DNA of 64,000 nt, from contig NZ_CP026115.2 of the NCBI RefSeq assembly GCF_009883635.2, positions 5,518,001-5,582,000 of the forward strand, given 5' to 3'. Positions 54,589-63,716 of this stretch are shown here, piece by piece. Made by a program: the position numbers and the translations under genes. How positions within the stretch are numbered: position 1 is the first letter of the stretch; every line of letters begins with the position of its first letter. Under the pieces are notes generated by a model. The model was not told the DNA's origin, ran no database searches, and was given only the letters and a program-made list of their open reading frames with translations. Source of the DNA: Pseudomonas putida. Its GTDB lineage: Bacteria > Pseudomonadota > Gammaproteobacteria > Pseudomonadales > Pseudomonadaceae.

Positions 54589-55070
54589 GCCTGCATGACA
54601 CCGTGCGCGACTTCCTCTACCGCGAAGCGCGCTACCTGGACGATGCCCAGTGGGACCAGTGGCTGGAGCTGTACGCCAGCGACGCAACCTTCTGGATGCC
54701 GTCCTGGGACGATGACGACACCCTGACCGAAGACCCTCAGAGCGAGATCTCGCTGATCTGGTACGGCAACCGTGGTGGCCTTGAAGACCGCGTGTTCCGC
54801 ATCAAGACCGAGCGCTCCAGTGCGACCGTGCCGGACACCCGCACCTCGCACAACATCAGCAACATCGAGATCGTCGAGCAGGGCGAGGGCAGCTGCCAGG
54901 TGCGCTTCAACTGGCACACCCTGAGCTTCCGCTACAAGACCACCGACAGCTACTTCGGCACCAGTTTCTACACCCTCGACCTGCGCGGCGGGCAGCCGCT
55001 GATCAAGGCCAAGAAGGTGGTGCTGAAGAACGACTACGTGCGTCAGGTCATCGACATCTACCACATCTGA
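54585..55070 (+). CDS. benB: Benzoate 1,2-dioxygenase small (beta) subunit
   Basis: A 161-residue beta subunit of ring-hydroxylating dioxygenases. [29 protein letters not shown] and RTSHNISN are family motifs. Its start overlaps the benA stop by 4 bp (ATGA), which helps keep subunit stoichiometry. Confidence 0.95.
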   Translation: MSLHDTVRDFLYREARYLDDAQWDQWLELYASDATFWMPSWDDDDTLTEDPQSEISLIWYGNRGGLEDRVFRIKTERSSATVPDTRTSHNISNIEIVEQGEGSCQVRFNWHTLSFRYKTTDSYFGTSFYTLDLRGGQPLIKAKKVVLKNDYVRQVIDIYHI

Positions 55071-55140
55071 TCCGAGGTAACGCGAGCCGCCCGGTGTGCC
55101 CTTTGGCGCGCTGCGGCCAGGTTCGCCCGCGAGGTGCAAC

Positions 55141-56154
55141 ATGAGCTTCCAGATCGCGCTTAATTTCGAAGACGGGGTGACCCGCTTCATCGAGGCCAGC
55201 GGCCATGAAACCGTGGCCGACGCCGCCTACCGCCAGGGCATCAACATCCCGCTGGACTGCCGCGACGGCGCCTGCGGTACCTGCAAGTGCAAGGCCGAGT
55301 CCGGGCGTTACGACCTGGGCGACAACTTCATCGAAGACGCCCTGAGTGAAGACGAAATCGCTGAAGGCTACGTGCTGACCTGCCAGATGCGCGCCGAAAG
55401 CGACTGTGTAGTGCGCATCCCGGCGTCGTCGCAGCTGTGCAAGACCGAACAGGCCAGCTTCGAGGCCGCCATCAGCGATGTGCGCCAACTGTCGGCCAGC
55501 ACCATTGCCTTGTCGATCAAAGGCGACGCACTGAGCCGCCTGGCATTCCTGCCGGGGCAGTACGTCAACCTCAAGGTGCCGGGCAGCGACCAGAGCCGCG
55601 CTTATTCCTTCAGCTCCCTGCAGAAGGACGGCGAGGTCAGCTTCCTGATCCGCAACGTGCCGGGCGGCCTGATGAGCAACTTCCTCACCAGCCTGGCCAA
55701 AGCCGGGGACAGCATGAGCCTGGCTGGCCCGCTGGGCAGCTTCTACCTGCGGCCGATCCAGCGCCCGCTGTTGCTGCTGGCCGGTGGTACGGGCCTGGCA
55801 CCGTTCACGGCGATGCTGGAGAAGATTGCCGAGCAGGGCAGCGAACACCCGCTGCACCTGATCTATGGGGTGACCAACGATTTCGACCTGGTCGAGCTGG
55901 ACCGCCTGCAGGCGCTGGCCGCACGAATTCCCAACTTCACCTACAGCGCGTGCGTGGCCAACCCCGACAGCCAGTACCCGCAGAAGGGCTACGTGACCCA
56001 GCACATCGCGCCGCAGCACCTCAATGACGGCGACGTCGATGTGTACCTGTGCGGGCCGCCACCGATGGTCGAGGCGGTTAGCCAGTACATCCGCGAGCAG
56101 GGCATCACGCCGGCGAACTTCTACTACGAGAAGTTCGCGGCGGCTGCGGCCTGA
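55141..56154 (+). CDS. benC: Benzoate 1,2-dioxygenase electron transfer component
   Basis: A 337-residue reductase with an N-terminal plant-type [2Fe-2S] ferredoxin domain (CRDGACGTCKCK and a distal Cys in LTCQM), an FAD domain (RAYSFSS) and a C-terminal NADH domain (LLAGGTGLAPFTAML, CGPPPMVEAV). It passes electrons from NADH to BenAB. GAGG lies before the ATG at 55141. The 70-bp gap after benB holds nothing clear. Confidence 0.95.
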   Translation: MSFQIALNFEDGVTRFIEASGHETVADAAYRQGINIPLDCRDGACGTCKCKAESGRYDLGDNFIEDALSEDEIAEGYVLTCQMRAESDCVVRIPASSQLCKTEQASFEAAISDVRQLSASTIALSIKGDALSRLAFLPGQYVNLKVPGSDQSRAYSFSSLQKDGEVSFLIRNVPGGLMSNFLTSLAKAGDSMSLAGPLGSFYLRPIQRPLLLLAGGTGLAPFTAMLEKIAEQGSEHPLHLIYGVTNDFDLVELDRLQALAARIPNFTYSACVANPDSQYPQKGYVTQHIAPQHLNDGDVDVYLCGPPPMVEAVSQYIREQGITPANFYYEKFAAAAA

Positions 56155-56233
56155 GGTTCCTTTGGGGCCGCCATCATCGTGCGGGTGAAGGCGGCCTCCT
56201 TTTATTTGACTGCCGGATTTTAAGGAGACCGAC

Positions 56234-57124
56234 ATGAACAACCGATTCCACAATAAGGTCGCCCTGGTCACCGGCGCCGCCCAGGGCATTGGCCGTGGCG
56301 TTTGCTGGCGGCTCAAGGCCGAAGGCGCGCAGGTGGTGGCCGTGGACCGCTCCGAGCTGGTCCACGAACTGGCCGGGGAGGGTATGCTGACCCTCACCGC
56401 CGACCTCGAACTGCACACCGATTGCGCGCGGGTCATGGCCACGGCGGTGGAAACCTTCGGCCGCCTCGACATCCTGGTCAACAACGTCGGCGGCACCATC
56501 TGGGCCAAGCCCTTCGAGCATTACCAGGTCGACCAGATCGAGGCCGAAGTACGCCGCTCGCTGTTCCCGACCCTGTGGTGCTGCCACGCGGCGCTGCCGT
56601 ACATGCTCGAACGCGGCAGCGGCGCCATCGTCAACGTCTCGTCGATCGCCACCCGTGGGGTCAACCGCGTGCCGTACGGCGCGGCCAAGGGCGGCGTCAA
56701 CGCACTCACCGCGTGCCTGGCCTTCGAAACCGCCGGCCGCGGCATCCGTGTCAACGCCACTGCGCCTGGCGGTACCGAGGCGCCCCCGCGCCGGGTGCCG
56801 CGCAACAACAGCGAGCAGAGCGAGCAGGACAAGGCCTGGTACCAGCAGATCGTCGACCAGACCCTCGACAGCAGCCTGATGCACCGCTACGGCAGCATCG
56901 ACGAGCAGGTCGGCGCGATCCTTTTCCTGGCCTCTGACGAGGCTTCCTACATCACCGGCGTGACCCTGCCGGTGGGGGCGGTGACCTCGGCTGAACCCTC
57001 CCCATGCAAAGCCCCCCGGCAAAGCGTTCCTCCAAAACAACAACAAGAGAGACAGATGCCATGCGAACCCTGGACGTACACCCGATCATCGATAACGCTC
57101 CCTTTACACCGTTCCACTGGATGA
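56234..57124 (+). CDS. benD: Benzoate diol dehydrogenase BenD (3' end probably frameshifted; expected end 56994)
   Basis: As read, 296 residues. An SDR enzyme that oxidises the cis-diol carboxylate to catechol: TGAAQGIGRGVCW (NAD site), NNVGG, VNVSSIA with catalytic Ser, PYGAAKGGVNAL with Tyr and Lys. Family members end YITGVTLPVGGGDLG. Here the frame changes after LPVG to AVTSAEPSPCKAPRQ and runs 130 bp further, past the benK start. The G run at 56974-56978 has five bases; six would give GGGDLG and a TGA at 56992-56994. The catalytic core is intact. Confidence 0.88.
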   Translation: MNNRFHNKVALVTGAAQGIGRGVCWRLKAEGAQVVAVDRSELVHELAGEGMLTLTADLELHTDCARVMATAVETFGRLDILVNNVGGTIWAKPFEHYQVDQIEAEVRRSLFPTLWCCHAALPYMLERGSGAIVNVSSIATRGVNRVPYGAAKGGVNALTACLAFETAGRGIRVNATAPGGTEAPPRRVPRNNSEQSEQDKAWYQQIVDQTLDSSLMHRYGSIDEQVGAILFLASDEASYITGVTLPVGAVTSAEPSPCKAPRQSVPPKQQQERQMPCEPWTYTRSSITLPLHRSTG

Positions 57125-58398
57125 TCATGGCCCTGTGCGGCCTGCTGCTGATCTTCGACGGCTACGACCTGTTCATCTACGGCGTGGTCCTGCCGGTGAT
57201 CATGAAGGAGTGGGGCCTGAGCCCGTTGCAGGCCGGTGCGTTGGGCAGCTACGCGCTGTTCGGCATGATGTTCGGCGCCCTGGCGTTCGGCAGCCTGGCC
57301 GACCGCATCGGGCGCAAGAAAGGGATCGCCATCTGTTTTGCCTTGTTTTCGGGGGCGACCATCCTCAACGGCTTTGCCAGCAGCCCCAGCGAGTTCGGCA
57401 TCTATCGCTTCATCGCCGGCCTCGGCTGCGGCGGGCTGATGCCCAATGCCGTGGCGCTGATGAACGAATACGCGCCCAAGCGCGTGCGCAGCACCCTGGT
57501 GGCGATCATGTTCAGCGGCTATTCGCTGGGAGGCATGCTCTCGGCGGGTGTCGGCATCTTCATGCTGCCGCGCTTTGGCTGGGAGTCGATGTTCTTCGCC
57601 GCCGCAGTGCCGCTGCTGCTGTTGCCGGTGATCCTCTATTACCTGCCGGAGTCCATCGGTTTCCTGGTGCGCCAGGGGCGTACCGATGACGCCGGCAAGC
57701 TGCTCAAACGCCTGGACCCGAAATGCGACCTGCAACCCGAGGACGCGTTGTTTGTGGGAGCGGGCTTGCCCCGCGAAAGGGCCGGCAAGTTCACCGCCGT
57801 CCTCGAACTGTTCCGCAACGGCCTGGCCATCCGCACCCTGGCCCTGTGGCTGGCGTTCTTCTGCTGCCTGCTGATGGTCTACGCGCTGAGCTCGTGGCTG
57901 CCCAAGCTGATGGCCAATGCCGGCTATAGCCTGGGGTCGAGCCTGTCGTTCCTGCTGGCCCTGAACTTCGGTGGCATGGCCGGGGCGATTTTCGGCGGCT
58001 GGCTGGGCGACCGCTACAACCTGGTCAAGGTCAAGGTGGCCTTTTTCATCGCGGCGGCGCTGTCGATCAGCCTGCTTGGCGTGAACAGCCCAATGCCGGT
58101 GCTGTACCTGCTGATCTTCATCGCCGGCGCCACCACCATCGGCACGCAGATCCTGCTGTATGCCGGTGCAGCCCAGCTCTACGGCCTGTCGGTGCGCTCC
58201 ACCGGCCTTGGCTGGGCGTCGGGCATCGGCCGCAACGGCGCCATCGTCGGCCCGCTGCTCGGCGGTGCGCTGATGGGCATCAACCTGCCGCTGCAACTCA
58301 ATTTCATCGCCTTCGCCATCCCTGGCGCGATTGCCGCGCTGGCCATGGCCGTGCACCTGGCCAGCGGCCGGCGCCAGGCCCATCTGGCGACGGCCTGA
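57061..58398 (+). CDS. benK: Benzoate MFS transporter BenK (with an in-frame REP)
   Basis: A 445-residue aromatic acid:H+ symporter. MALCGLLLIFDGYDLFIYGVVLP and FGSLADRIGRKKG are signatures of the BenK/PcaK family, with 12 helices. In the central cytoplasmic loop between helices 6 and 7, residues about 232-241 (VGAGLPRERA) are encoded by a complete REP palindrome (57753-57785). The reading frame stays open, so the transporter is probably functional. The start MRTLDVHPIIDNAPF at 57061 is the family start. Confidence 0.92.
   Translation: MRTLDVHPIIDNAPFTPFHWMIMALCGLLLIFDGYDLFIYGVVLPVIMKEWGLSPLQAGALGSYALFGMMFGALAFGSLADRIGRKKGIAICFALFSGATILNGFASSPSEFGIYRFIAGLGCGGLMPNAVALMNEYAPKRVRSTLVAIMFSGYSLGGMLSAGVGIFMLPRFGWESMFFAAAVPLLLLPVILYYLPESIGFLVRQGRTDDAGKLLKRLDPKCDLQPEDALFVGAGLPRERAGKFTAVLELFRNGLAIRTLALWLAFFCCLLMVYALSSWLPKLMANAGYSLGSSLSFLLALNFGGMAGAIFGGWLGDRYNLVKVKVAFFIAAALSISLLGVNSPMPVLYLLIFIAGATTIGTQILLYAGAAQLYGLSVRSTGLGWASGIGRNGAIVGPLLGGALMGINLPLQLNFIAFAIPGAIAALAMAVHLASGRRQAHLATA
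57753..57785. repeat. REP unit inside benK coding sequence
   Basis: TGTGGGAGCGGGCTTGCCCC followed by GCGAAAGGGCC is a full P. putida-type REP. Its length keeps the benK frame open, adding roughly ten residues in a loop. Confidence 0.88.
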
Positions 58399-58427
58399 TT
58401 ACTCACTGACTGAACTGGAGCTTTTGC

Positions 58428-59549
58428 ATGACAAGCCCGACCATCGAGCGCATCGACGCGATCATCGTCGACCTGCCGACCATCCGCCCGCACAAGCTGG
58501 CGATGCACACCATGCAGCAGCAGACCCTGGTGGTGCTGCGCCTGCGCTGCAGCGACGGCGTCGAAGGCATCGGCGAGGCCACCACCATTGGCGGCCTGGC
58601 CTACGGCTACGAGAGCCCAGAAGGCATCAAGGCCAACATCGACGCGCACCTGGCGCCGGCGCTGATCGGCTTGCCCGCAGACAACATCAACGCCGCCATG
58701 CTCAAGCTCGACAAGCTGGCCAAGGGCAACACCTTCGCCAAGTCCGGCATCGAAAGCGCCTTGCTCGACGCCCTGGGCAAGCGCCTCGGCCTGGCGGTCA
58801 GCGAACTGCTCGGCGGCCGTGTGCGCGACAGCCTGGAAGTGGCCTGGACCCTGGCCAGCGGCGACACTGCCCGCGACATCGCCGAAGCCGAGCACATGCT
58901 TCAGATCCGCCGGCACCGGGTGTTCAAGCTGAAGATCGGCGCCAACCCGCTGGAGCAGGACTTGCAGCACGTGGTGGCGATCAAGCGCGAACTGGGTGAG
59001 CGCGCCAGCGTGCGGGTCGACGTCAACCAGTACTGGGACGAATCGCAAGCCATCCGTGCCTGCCGGGTGCTCGGCGACAACGGCATCGACCTGATCGAAC
59101 AGCCGATCGCACGCATCAACCGCGGCGGCCAGGTGCGCCTGAACCAGCGCAGCCCGGCGCCGATCATGGCCGACGAATCCATCGAGAGCGTCGAGGACGC
59201 CTTCAGCCTGGCCGCCGATGGCGCGGCCAGCATCTTCGCCCTGAAGATCGCCAAGAACGGCGGCCCGCGTGCCGTGCTGCGCACCGCGCAGATCGCCGAA
59301 GCGGCCGGCATCGCCCTGTACGGCGGGACCATGCTCGAAGGCTCGATCGGCACCCTGGCCTCGGCCCATGCCTTCCTCACCCTGCGCCAGCTGACCTGGG
59401 GTACCGAGCTGTTCGGGCCGCTGTTGCTGACCGAAGAGATCGTCAACGAGCCACCGCAGTACCACGACTTCCAGCTGCACGTGCCGCGCACGCCAGGCCT
59501 GGGCCTGGCCCTGGACGAGCAACGCCTGGCGCGCTTCGCCCGCCGCTGA
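58428..59549 (+). CDS. catB: Muconate cycloisomerase CatB
   Basis: A 373-residue enolase-superfamily enzyme that converts cis,cis-muconate to muconolactone. The catalytic KLKIG (Lys near 169), the metal ligands in RVDVNQYWD, LIEQPI and MADESI, and the second lysine in ALKIAKNGG are intact. It begins 29 bp after benK, so it is probably read from the ben promoter. The separate CatR regulator usually found beside catB is not in the window. Confidence 0.95.
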   Translation: MTSPTIERIDAIIVDLPTIRPHKLAMHTMQQQTLVVLRLRCSDGVEGIGEATTIGGLAYGYESPEGIKANIDAHLAPALIGLPADNINAAMLKLDKLAKGNTFAKSGIESALLDALGKRLGLAVSELLGGRVRDSLEVAWTLASGDTARDIAEAEHMLQIRRHRVFKLKIGANPLEQDLQHVVAIKRELGERASVRVDVNQYWDESQAIRACRVLGDNGIDLIEQPIARINRGGQVRLNQRSPAPIMADESIESVEDAFSLAADGAASIFALKIAKNGGPRAVLRTAQIAEAAGIALYGGTMLEGSIGTLASAHAFLTLRQLTWGTELFGPLLLTEEIVNEPPQYHDFQLHVPRTPGLGLALDEQRLARFARR

Positions 59550-59575
59550 GCCACGGACTGAGGCAACACACAAAC

Positions 59576-59669
59576 CCCCTGTGGGAGCGGGCTTGTCCCG
59601 CGAAGCAGACGACGCGGTGGATGGCACGGGCTTCGCCCGTGTTCGCGGGGCAAGCCCGCTCCTACAGGG
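59576..59669. repeat. REP pair between catB and catC
   Basis: TGTGGGAGCGGGCTTGTCCC and the inverted GGGGCAAGCCCGCTCCTACA flank a smaller dyad (GGCACGGGCTTCGCCCGTGTT). They occupy most of the 164-bp catB-catC gap, where such genes are usually only tens of bases apart. Confidence 0.88.
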
Positions 59670-59713
59670 ACTGCACAAGCTTTTAGAGCTCATGTAAGAC
59701 AGGAGAAGACAAC

Positions 59714-60004
59714 ATGCTGTTCCACGTGAAGATGACCGTGAAACTGCCGGTCGACATGGACCCGGCCAAGGCCGCGCAACTGAAGGCCGACGAGAAGGAA
59801 CTGGCCCAGCGCCTGCAGCGCGAGGGCACCTGGCGCCACCTGTGGCGCATTGCCGGGCACTACGCCAACTACAGCGTGTTCGACGTGCCCAGCGTCGAGG
59901 CGCTGCACGACACGCTGATGCAGCTGCCGCTGTTCCCGTACATGGACATCGAGGTCGACGGCCTGTGCCGCCACCCGTCGTCGATCCACAGTGACGACCG
60001 CTGA
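59714..60004 (+). CDS. catC: Muconolactone delta-isomerase CatC
   Basis: A 96-residue enzyme with the family start MLFHVKMTVKLPVDMDP, GTWRHLWRIAGHYANYSVFDV and FPYMDIEVDGLCRHPSSI. It converts muconolactone to 3-oxoadipate enol-lactone and forms a decamer in known homologues. CAGGAGA precedes the start. Confidence 0.95.
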   Translation: MLFHVKMTVKLPVDMDPAKAAQLKADEKELAQRLQREGTWRHLWRIAGHYANYSVFDVPSVEALHDTLMQLPLFPYMDIEVDGLCRHPSSIHSDDR

Positions 60005-60042
60005 TTCAACCCTTTGCACAAGAACAAGATGAGGTATCCATC

Positions 60043-60957
60043 ATGACCGTGAAGATTTCCCAGGCTGCCGATATCCAGGCGTTCTTCGAGGAAGCCGCCG
60101 GCTTTGGCAATGACCAAGGCAGCCCGCGCCTGAAGCGCATCATCCAGCGCGTGCTGCAGGACACCGCACGCCTGATCGAAGACCTGGAAATCACCGAGGA
60201 CGAGTTCTGGCATGCCGTCGACTACCTCAACCGCCTTGGCGGGCGCGGTGAGGCCGGGCTGCTGGTGGCGGGCCTGGGCATCGAGCACTTCCTCGACCTG
60301 TTGCAGGACGCCAAGGATGCCGAAGTCGGCTTGAGCGGCGGCACCCCGCGCACCATCGAAGGCCCGCTGTACGTGGCCGGCGCGCCGCTGGCCCGGGGTG
60401 AAGTGCGCATGGACGACGGCAGCGAGGAGGGCGTGGCGACCGTCATGCTGCTCGAGGGCCAGGTGCTCGACCCGCAAGGCCAGCCGCTGGCCGGGGCCAT
60501 CGTCGACCTGTGGCATGCCAATACCCGTGGCACCTACTCGTTCTTCGACCAGAGCCAGTCCGAGTACAACCTGCGCCGACGCATCGTCACCGATGCCGAG
60601 GGCCGTTATCGCGCCCGCTCCATCGTGCCGTCCGGCTATGGCTGCGACCCGCAGGGGCCGACCCAGGAATGCCTGGACCTGCTCGGCCGCCACGGCCAGC
60701 GTCCGGCACATGTGCACTTCTTCATCTCGGCACCGGGGCACCGCCACCTGACCACCCAGATCAACCTGGCCGGGGACAAGTACCTGTGGGATGACTTTGC
60801 CTACGCCACCCGTGACGGACTGGTGGGCGAGGTGGTGTTCCATGAAGGGGCAACGGGCCGCCATGCCGAGTTGAAGTTCGACTTCCAGTTGCAGAAGGCG
60901 TACGGGACCGAGGATGAACAGTGCAGCGGGCGGCCGCGGGCGTTGCAGGAGGCCTGA
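60043..60957 (+). CDS. catA: Catechol 1,2-dioxygenase CatA
   Basis: A 304-residue intradiol dioxygenase. The Fe(III) ligands are in VDLWHANTRGTYSFF and LRRRIVTDAEGRYRARSIVP (two Tyr) and in GQRPAHVHFFISAPGHRHL (two His). An N-terminal helical dimer domain precedes the catalytic domain. It cleaves catechol to cis,cis-muconate. It lies 38 bp after catC. Confidence 0.95.
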   Translation: MTVKISQAADIQAFFEEAAGFGNDQGSPRLKRIIQRVLQDTARLIEDLEITEDEFWHAVDYLNRLGGRGEAGLLVAGLGIEHFLDLLQDAKDAEVGLSGGTPRTIEGPLYVAGAPLARGEVRMDDGSEEGVATVMLLEGQVLDPQGQPLAGAIVDLWHANTRGTYSFFDQSQSEYNLRRRIVTDAEGRYRARSIVPSGYGCDPQGPTQECLDLLGRHGQRPAHVHFFISAPGHRHLTTQINLAGDKYLWDDFAYATRDGLVGEVVFHEGATGRHAELKFDFQLQKAYGTEDEQCSGRPRALQEA

Positions 60958-60967
60958 TACACCGCGC

Positions 60968-61066
60968 TGGCTTCTTCGCGGGACAAGCCCGCTCCCACAG
61001 GTGTCGCGTCAGTATCAGAACCTGTGCTGATCCTGTGGGAGCGGGCTCGTCCCGCGAAGAAGGCCA
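60968..61066. repeat. REP pair between catA and benE
   Basis: CTTCTTCGCGGGACAAGCCC and its inverted partner GGGAGCGGGCTCGTCCCGCG flank about 40 bp. They may separate catA expression from benEF. Confidence 0.88.
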
Positions 61067-61118
61067 CACAGAACAAGAGCCAGCCACCAAGGCCGGCCGA
61101 AGCCTTGCGAGACGTCTC

Positions 61119-62318
61119 ATGAAAACCCTGATCAAGGACTGCTCCCTGTCAGCCCTGGTCGCCGGCTGCATCGCGACCCTGATTTCCTACGCTGGCCCGC
61201 TGGTGATCATCTTCCATGCCGCCGAAGCCGCCGGCCTGTCCCACGGCATGCTGTCGTCCTGGGTCTGGGCCGTGTCCATGGGCAGCGCCGTGCTCGGTGC
61301 GGTGCTCAGCCTGCATTACCGGGTACCGGTGGTGATTGCCTGGTCGATCCCGGGTTCGGCGCTGCTGGTCACCGCCTTGCCCCAACTTGGCCTGGAGCAG
61401 GCCGTAGGTGCGTACCTGGTCGCCAAACTGGTCTTACTGCTGATCGGCATCAGCGGGGCCTTCGACCGCATCATCGCGCACCTGCCTGGCTCCATCGCGG
61501 CGGGCATGCAGGTCGGCATCCTGTTCAGCTTCGGCACCGAGGTGTTCCGAGCATTGCCGGTGCAGCCGCTGCTAGTGTTGGCGATGTTCGCGACCTATGT
61601 GCTGATGCGCAGGCTGCAACCGCGCTATGCCGTGGCTGCCGTGCTGATGGTCGGCGCCATGGTGACCGTGGCCAGCGGTGCCTTTCGCAGCGAGGCGCTG
61701 GTGCTGGAACTGGCCTCGCCGCAATGGATCATCCCGCAGTTCAGCCTGGCGGCCACCTTCAGCCTGGCACTGCCCATGGTGCTGGTCGCACTGACCGGGC
61801 AGTTCATGCCGGGCATGGCGGTGTTGCGCAACGCAGGCTACGCCACGCCGGCCAGCCCGCTGATCAGTGCCAGCGCACTGGCTGGTGCGCTGCTTGCGCC
61901 GTTCGGTTGCCATGGCCTGAACCTCGCTGCCGTCACCGCCAGCCTGTGCACCGGGCACGAAGCCCACGAAAATCCGCGCCGGCGCTATATCGCGGCGCTC
62001 GCCGGCAGTGCGCTGTACCTGCTGCTGGGGATTGCCGGGGCGACGCTGATGTCGGTGTTCGCCGCGTTCCCTGCCGCGCTGATCGCCGCGTTGGCCGGGC
62101 TTGCCCTGTACGGCGCCATCAGCGAGGCCCTGGCGCGCAGTCTGGCCGTACCCAGCGAACGCGATGCCGGGTTGTTCACCTTTCTGGTCACCGCTTCGGG
62201 AGTGTCCTTCCTTGGCCTGTCGGCCGCGTTCTGGGGGCTGCTGTTCGGCCTGCTGGCCCATGCGCTGCTGCGCCTGCGCCGCCCGCAACCCCGCGAGGTG
62301 CTGCGCCGCACACCCTGA
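61119..62318 (+). CDS. benE: Benzoate transporter BenE
   Basis: A 399-residue inner-membrane benzoate:H+ symporter of the BenE family with about 12 helices. SLHYRVPVVIAWSIPGSALLVTALP and GFAPFGCHGLNLAAVTASLCTG-like segments (APFGCHGLNLAAVTASLCTG) are characteristic. The start MKTLIKDCSLSALVAG at 61119 is chosen because the longer frame upstream is translated REP sequence. The ribosome site is weak. Confidence 0.93.
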   Translation: MKTLIKDCSLSALVAGCIATLISYAGPLVIIFHAAEAAGLSHGMLSSWVWAVSMGSAVLGAVLSLHYRVPVVIAWSIPGSALLVTALPQLGLEQAVGAYLVAKLVLLLIGISGAFDRIIAHLPGSIAAGMQVGILFSFGTEVFRALPVQPLLVLAMFATYVLMRRLQPRYAVAAVLMVGAMVTVASGAFRSEALVLELASPQWIIPQFSLAATFSLALPMVLVALTGQFMPGMAVLRNAGYATPASPLISASALAGALLAPFGCHGLNLAAVTASLCTGHEAHENPRRRYIAALAGSALYLLLGIAGATLMSVFAAFPAALIAALAGLALYGAISEALARSLAVPSERDAGLFTFLVTASGVSFLGLSAAFWGLLFGLLAHALLRLRRPQPREVLRRTP

Positions 62319-62372
62319 AAACCCGTGTTCCCCGCGCTTTATCCATAACAACAAGATCAAGAGAGCTTCGGA

Positions 62373-63623
62373 ATGAACCACACCCCTTGCGTCGCCATCG
62401 GGCTGACTTTGCTCAGCCCCTCCTTACTCGCCGCCGAAGGCGGCTTCTTCGAGGATGCCAAGGCCAGCCTCAGCGCCCGCAATTACTACTTCAGCCGTGA
62501 CTTTTCCGACATCGTCGGGGCCAATCAGCAGTCCAAGGCCGAGGAGTGGGCCCAGGGTTTCATCCTCGACTTCAAGTCCGGCTACACGCCGGGCCCGGTC
62601 GGTTTTGGCGTCGACGCCCTGGGCCTGCTCGGCATCAAGCTCGACAGCAGCCCGGACCGGGTCAACACCGGCCTGCTGCCAGTGCACGGCGATGGTCGCG
62701 CAGCCGACGAGTACAGCCGCATCGCGCCGACCTTCAAGGCCCGGCTGTCGAAGACCGAGCTGCGCGTGGGCGAATTGCAGCCCAACCTGCCAGTGCTGAC
62801 GTTCAGTGATATCCGCCTGCTGCCGCCGACCTACCAGGGCACCAGCATCAGCTCGGCAGAAATCGACGGGCTGACCGTGCAGGCCGGGCACCTGACCAGC
62901 ACCCACCTGCGCAACGAGGGCGGCGACGGCAAGATGAACGCCATGCTCGGCCATGTGCCCCAGCGCCAGGCCGAGAGCGATGCGTTCAACTATGTGGGCG
63001 GTGACTATGCATTCAACGCCAACCAGAGCAGTGTCAGCCTCTGGTACGGGCAGCTTGAAGACATCTACCACCAGGGCTTCCTGGGCCTGAAGCACAGCAA
63101 GCCGGTGGGGGATTGGGTGCTGAGCGCCAACCTTGGTTATTTCACCGCCCACGAGGATGGCGATGCGTTGCTGGGCAAGATCGACAACCAGGCGTTCTTC
63201 TCGATGTTCACCGCGCGGCATGGCGGCCACAGCTTCGGCGCCGGTTACCAGGGCATCTATGGCGACAGCCCGTTCCCACGGGTGTTCGCCAACATCTCGC
63301 CGTTGGGCAACGAAGTGCCGACCTACGAGTTCGCCTATACCGACGAGCGTTCGTACCAGGTGCGTTATGACTACAACTTTGCGGCGATGGGCGTGCCAGG
63401 GCTGACGGCGACGGTTCGCTATATCACCGGTAACAACGTCGACACGGGCCAGGGGTACGAAGGCAAGGACCGCGAGCGTGACCTGGATATTGGATATGCC
63501 GTGCAGAGCGGCGTACTCAAGGGGTTGGGCATCAGGGTTCGCAATGCCATGGCACGGTCCAACTACCGCAGTGACATCGACGAGAACCGGCTGACGCTGG
63601 TGTACACCTGGCAGCTGTTCTGA
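62373..63623 (+). CDS. benF: Benzoate-specific porin BenF (OprD family)
   Basis: A 416-residue outer-membrane protein with a signal peptide (ending LLA before AEGGFFEDAK). ARNYYFSRDFSD, WAQGFILDFKSGYTPGPVGFGVDALGLLG, and a final LTLVYTWQLF are OprD-family signatures. It lies 54 bp after benE and probably takes benzoate across the outer membrane. It ends the cluster. Confidence 0.94.
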   Translation: MNHTPCVAIGLTLLSPSLLAAEGGFFEDAKASLSARNYYFSRDFSDIVGANQQSKAEEWAQGFILDFKSGYTPGPVGFGVDALGLLGIKLDSSPDRVNTGLLPVHGDGRAADEYSRIAPTFKARLSKTELRVGELQPNLPVLTFSDIRLLPPTYQGTSISSAEIDGLTVQAGHLTSTHLRNEGGDGKMNAMLGHVPQRQAESDAFNYVGGDYAFNANQSSVSLWYGQLEDIYHQGFLGLKHSKPVGDWVLSANLGYFTAHEDGDALLGKIDNQAFFSMFTARHGGHSFGAGYQGIYGDSPFPRVFANISPLGNEVPTYEFAYTDERSYQVRYDYNFAAMGVPGLTATVRYITGNNVDTGQGYEGKDRERDLDIGYAVQSGVLKGLGIRVRNAMARSNYRSDIDENRLTLVYTWQLF

Positions 63624-63716
63624 GGCATCGTCAGCCATTTGTTGTCACACAGCAGCGATTGCGCCACCTGGGTGTGGAGGGTTAGGTTTCCCCATTGCCA
63701 CTGAGGAAGCCTGACC

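Noticed and set aside
53101..54687. A 528-codon minus-strand frame opposite benA
   Set aside because: benA is complete on the other strand with all iron ligands; the antisense frame is V/G/A-rich shadow sequence.
60921..61118. N-terminal extension of BenE overlapping catA
   Set aside because: The extra residues are translated REP sequence and catA overlap; BenE homologues start at the MKTLIKD position.
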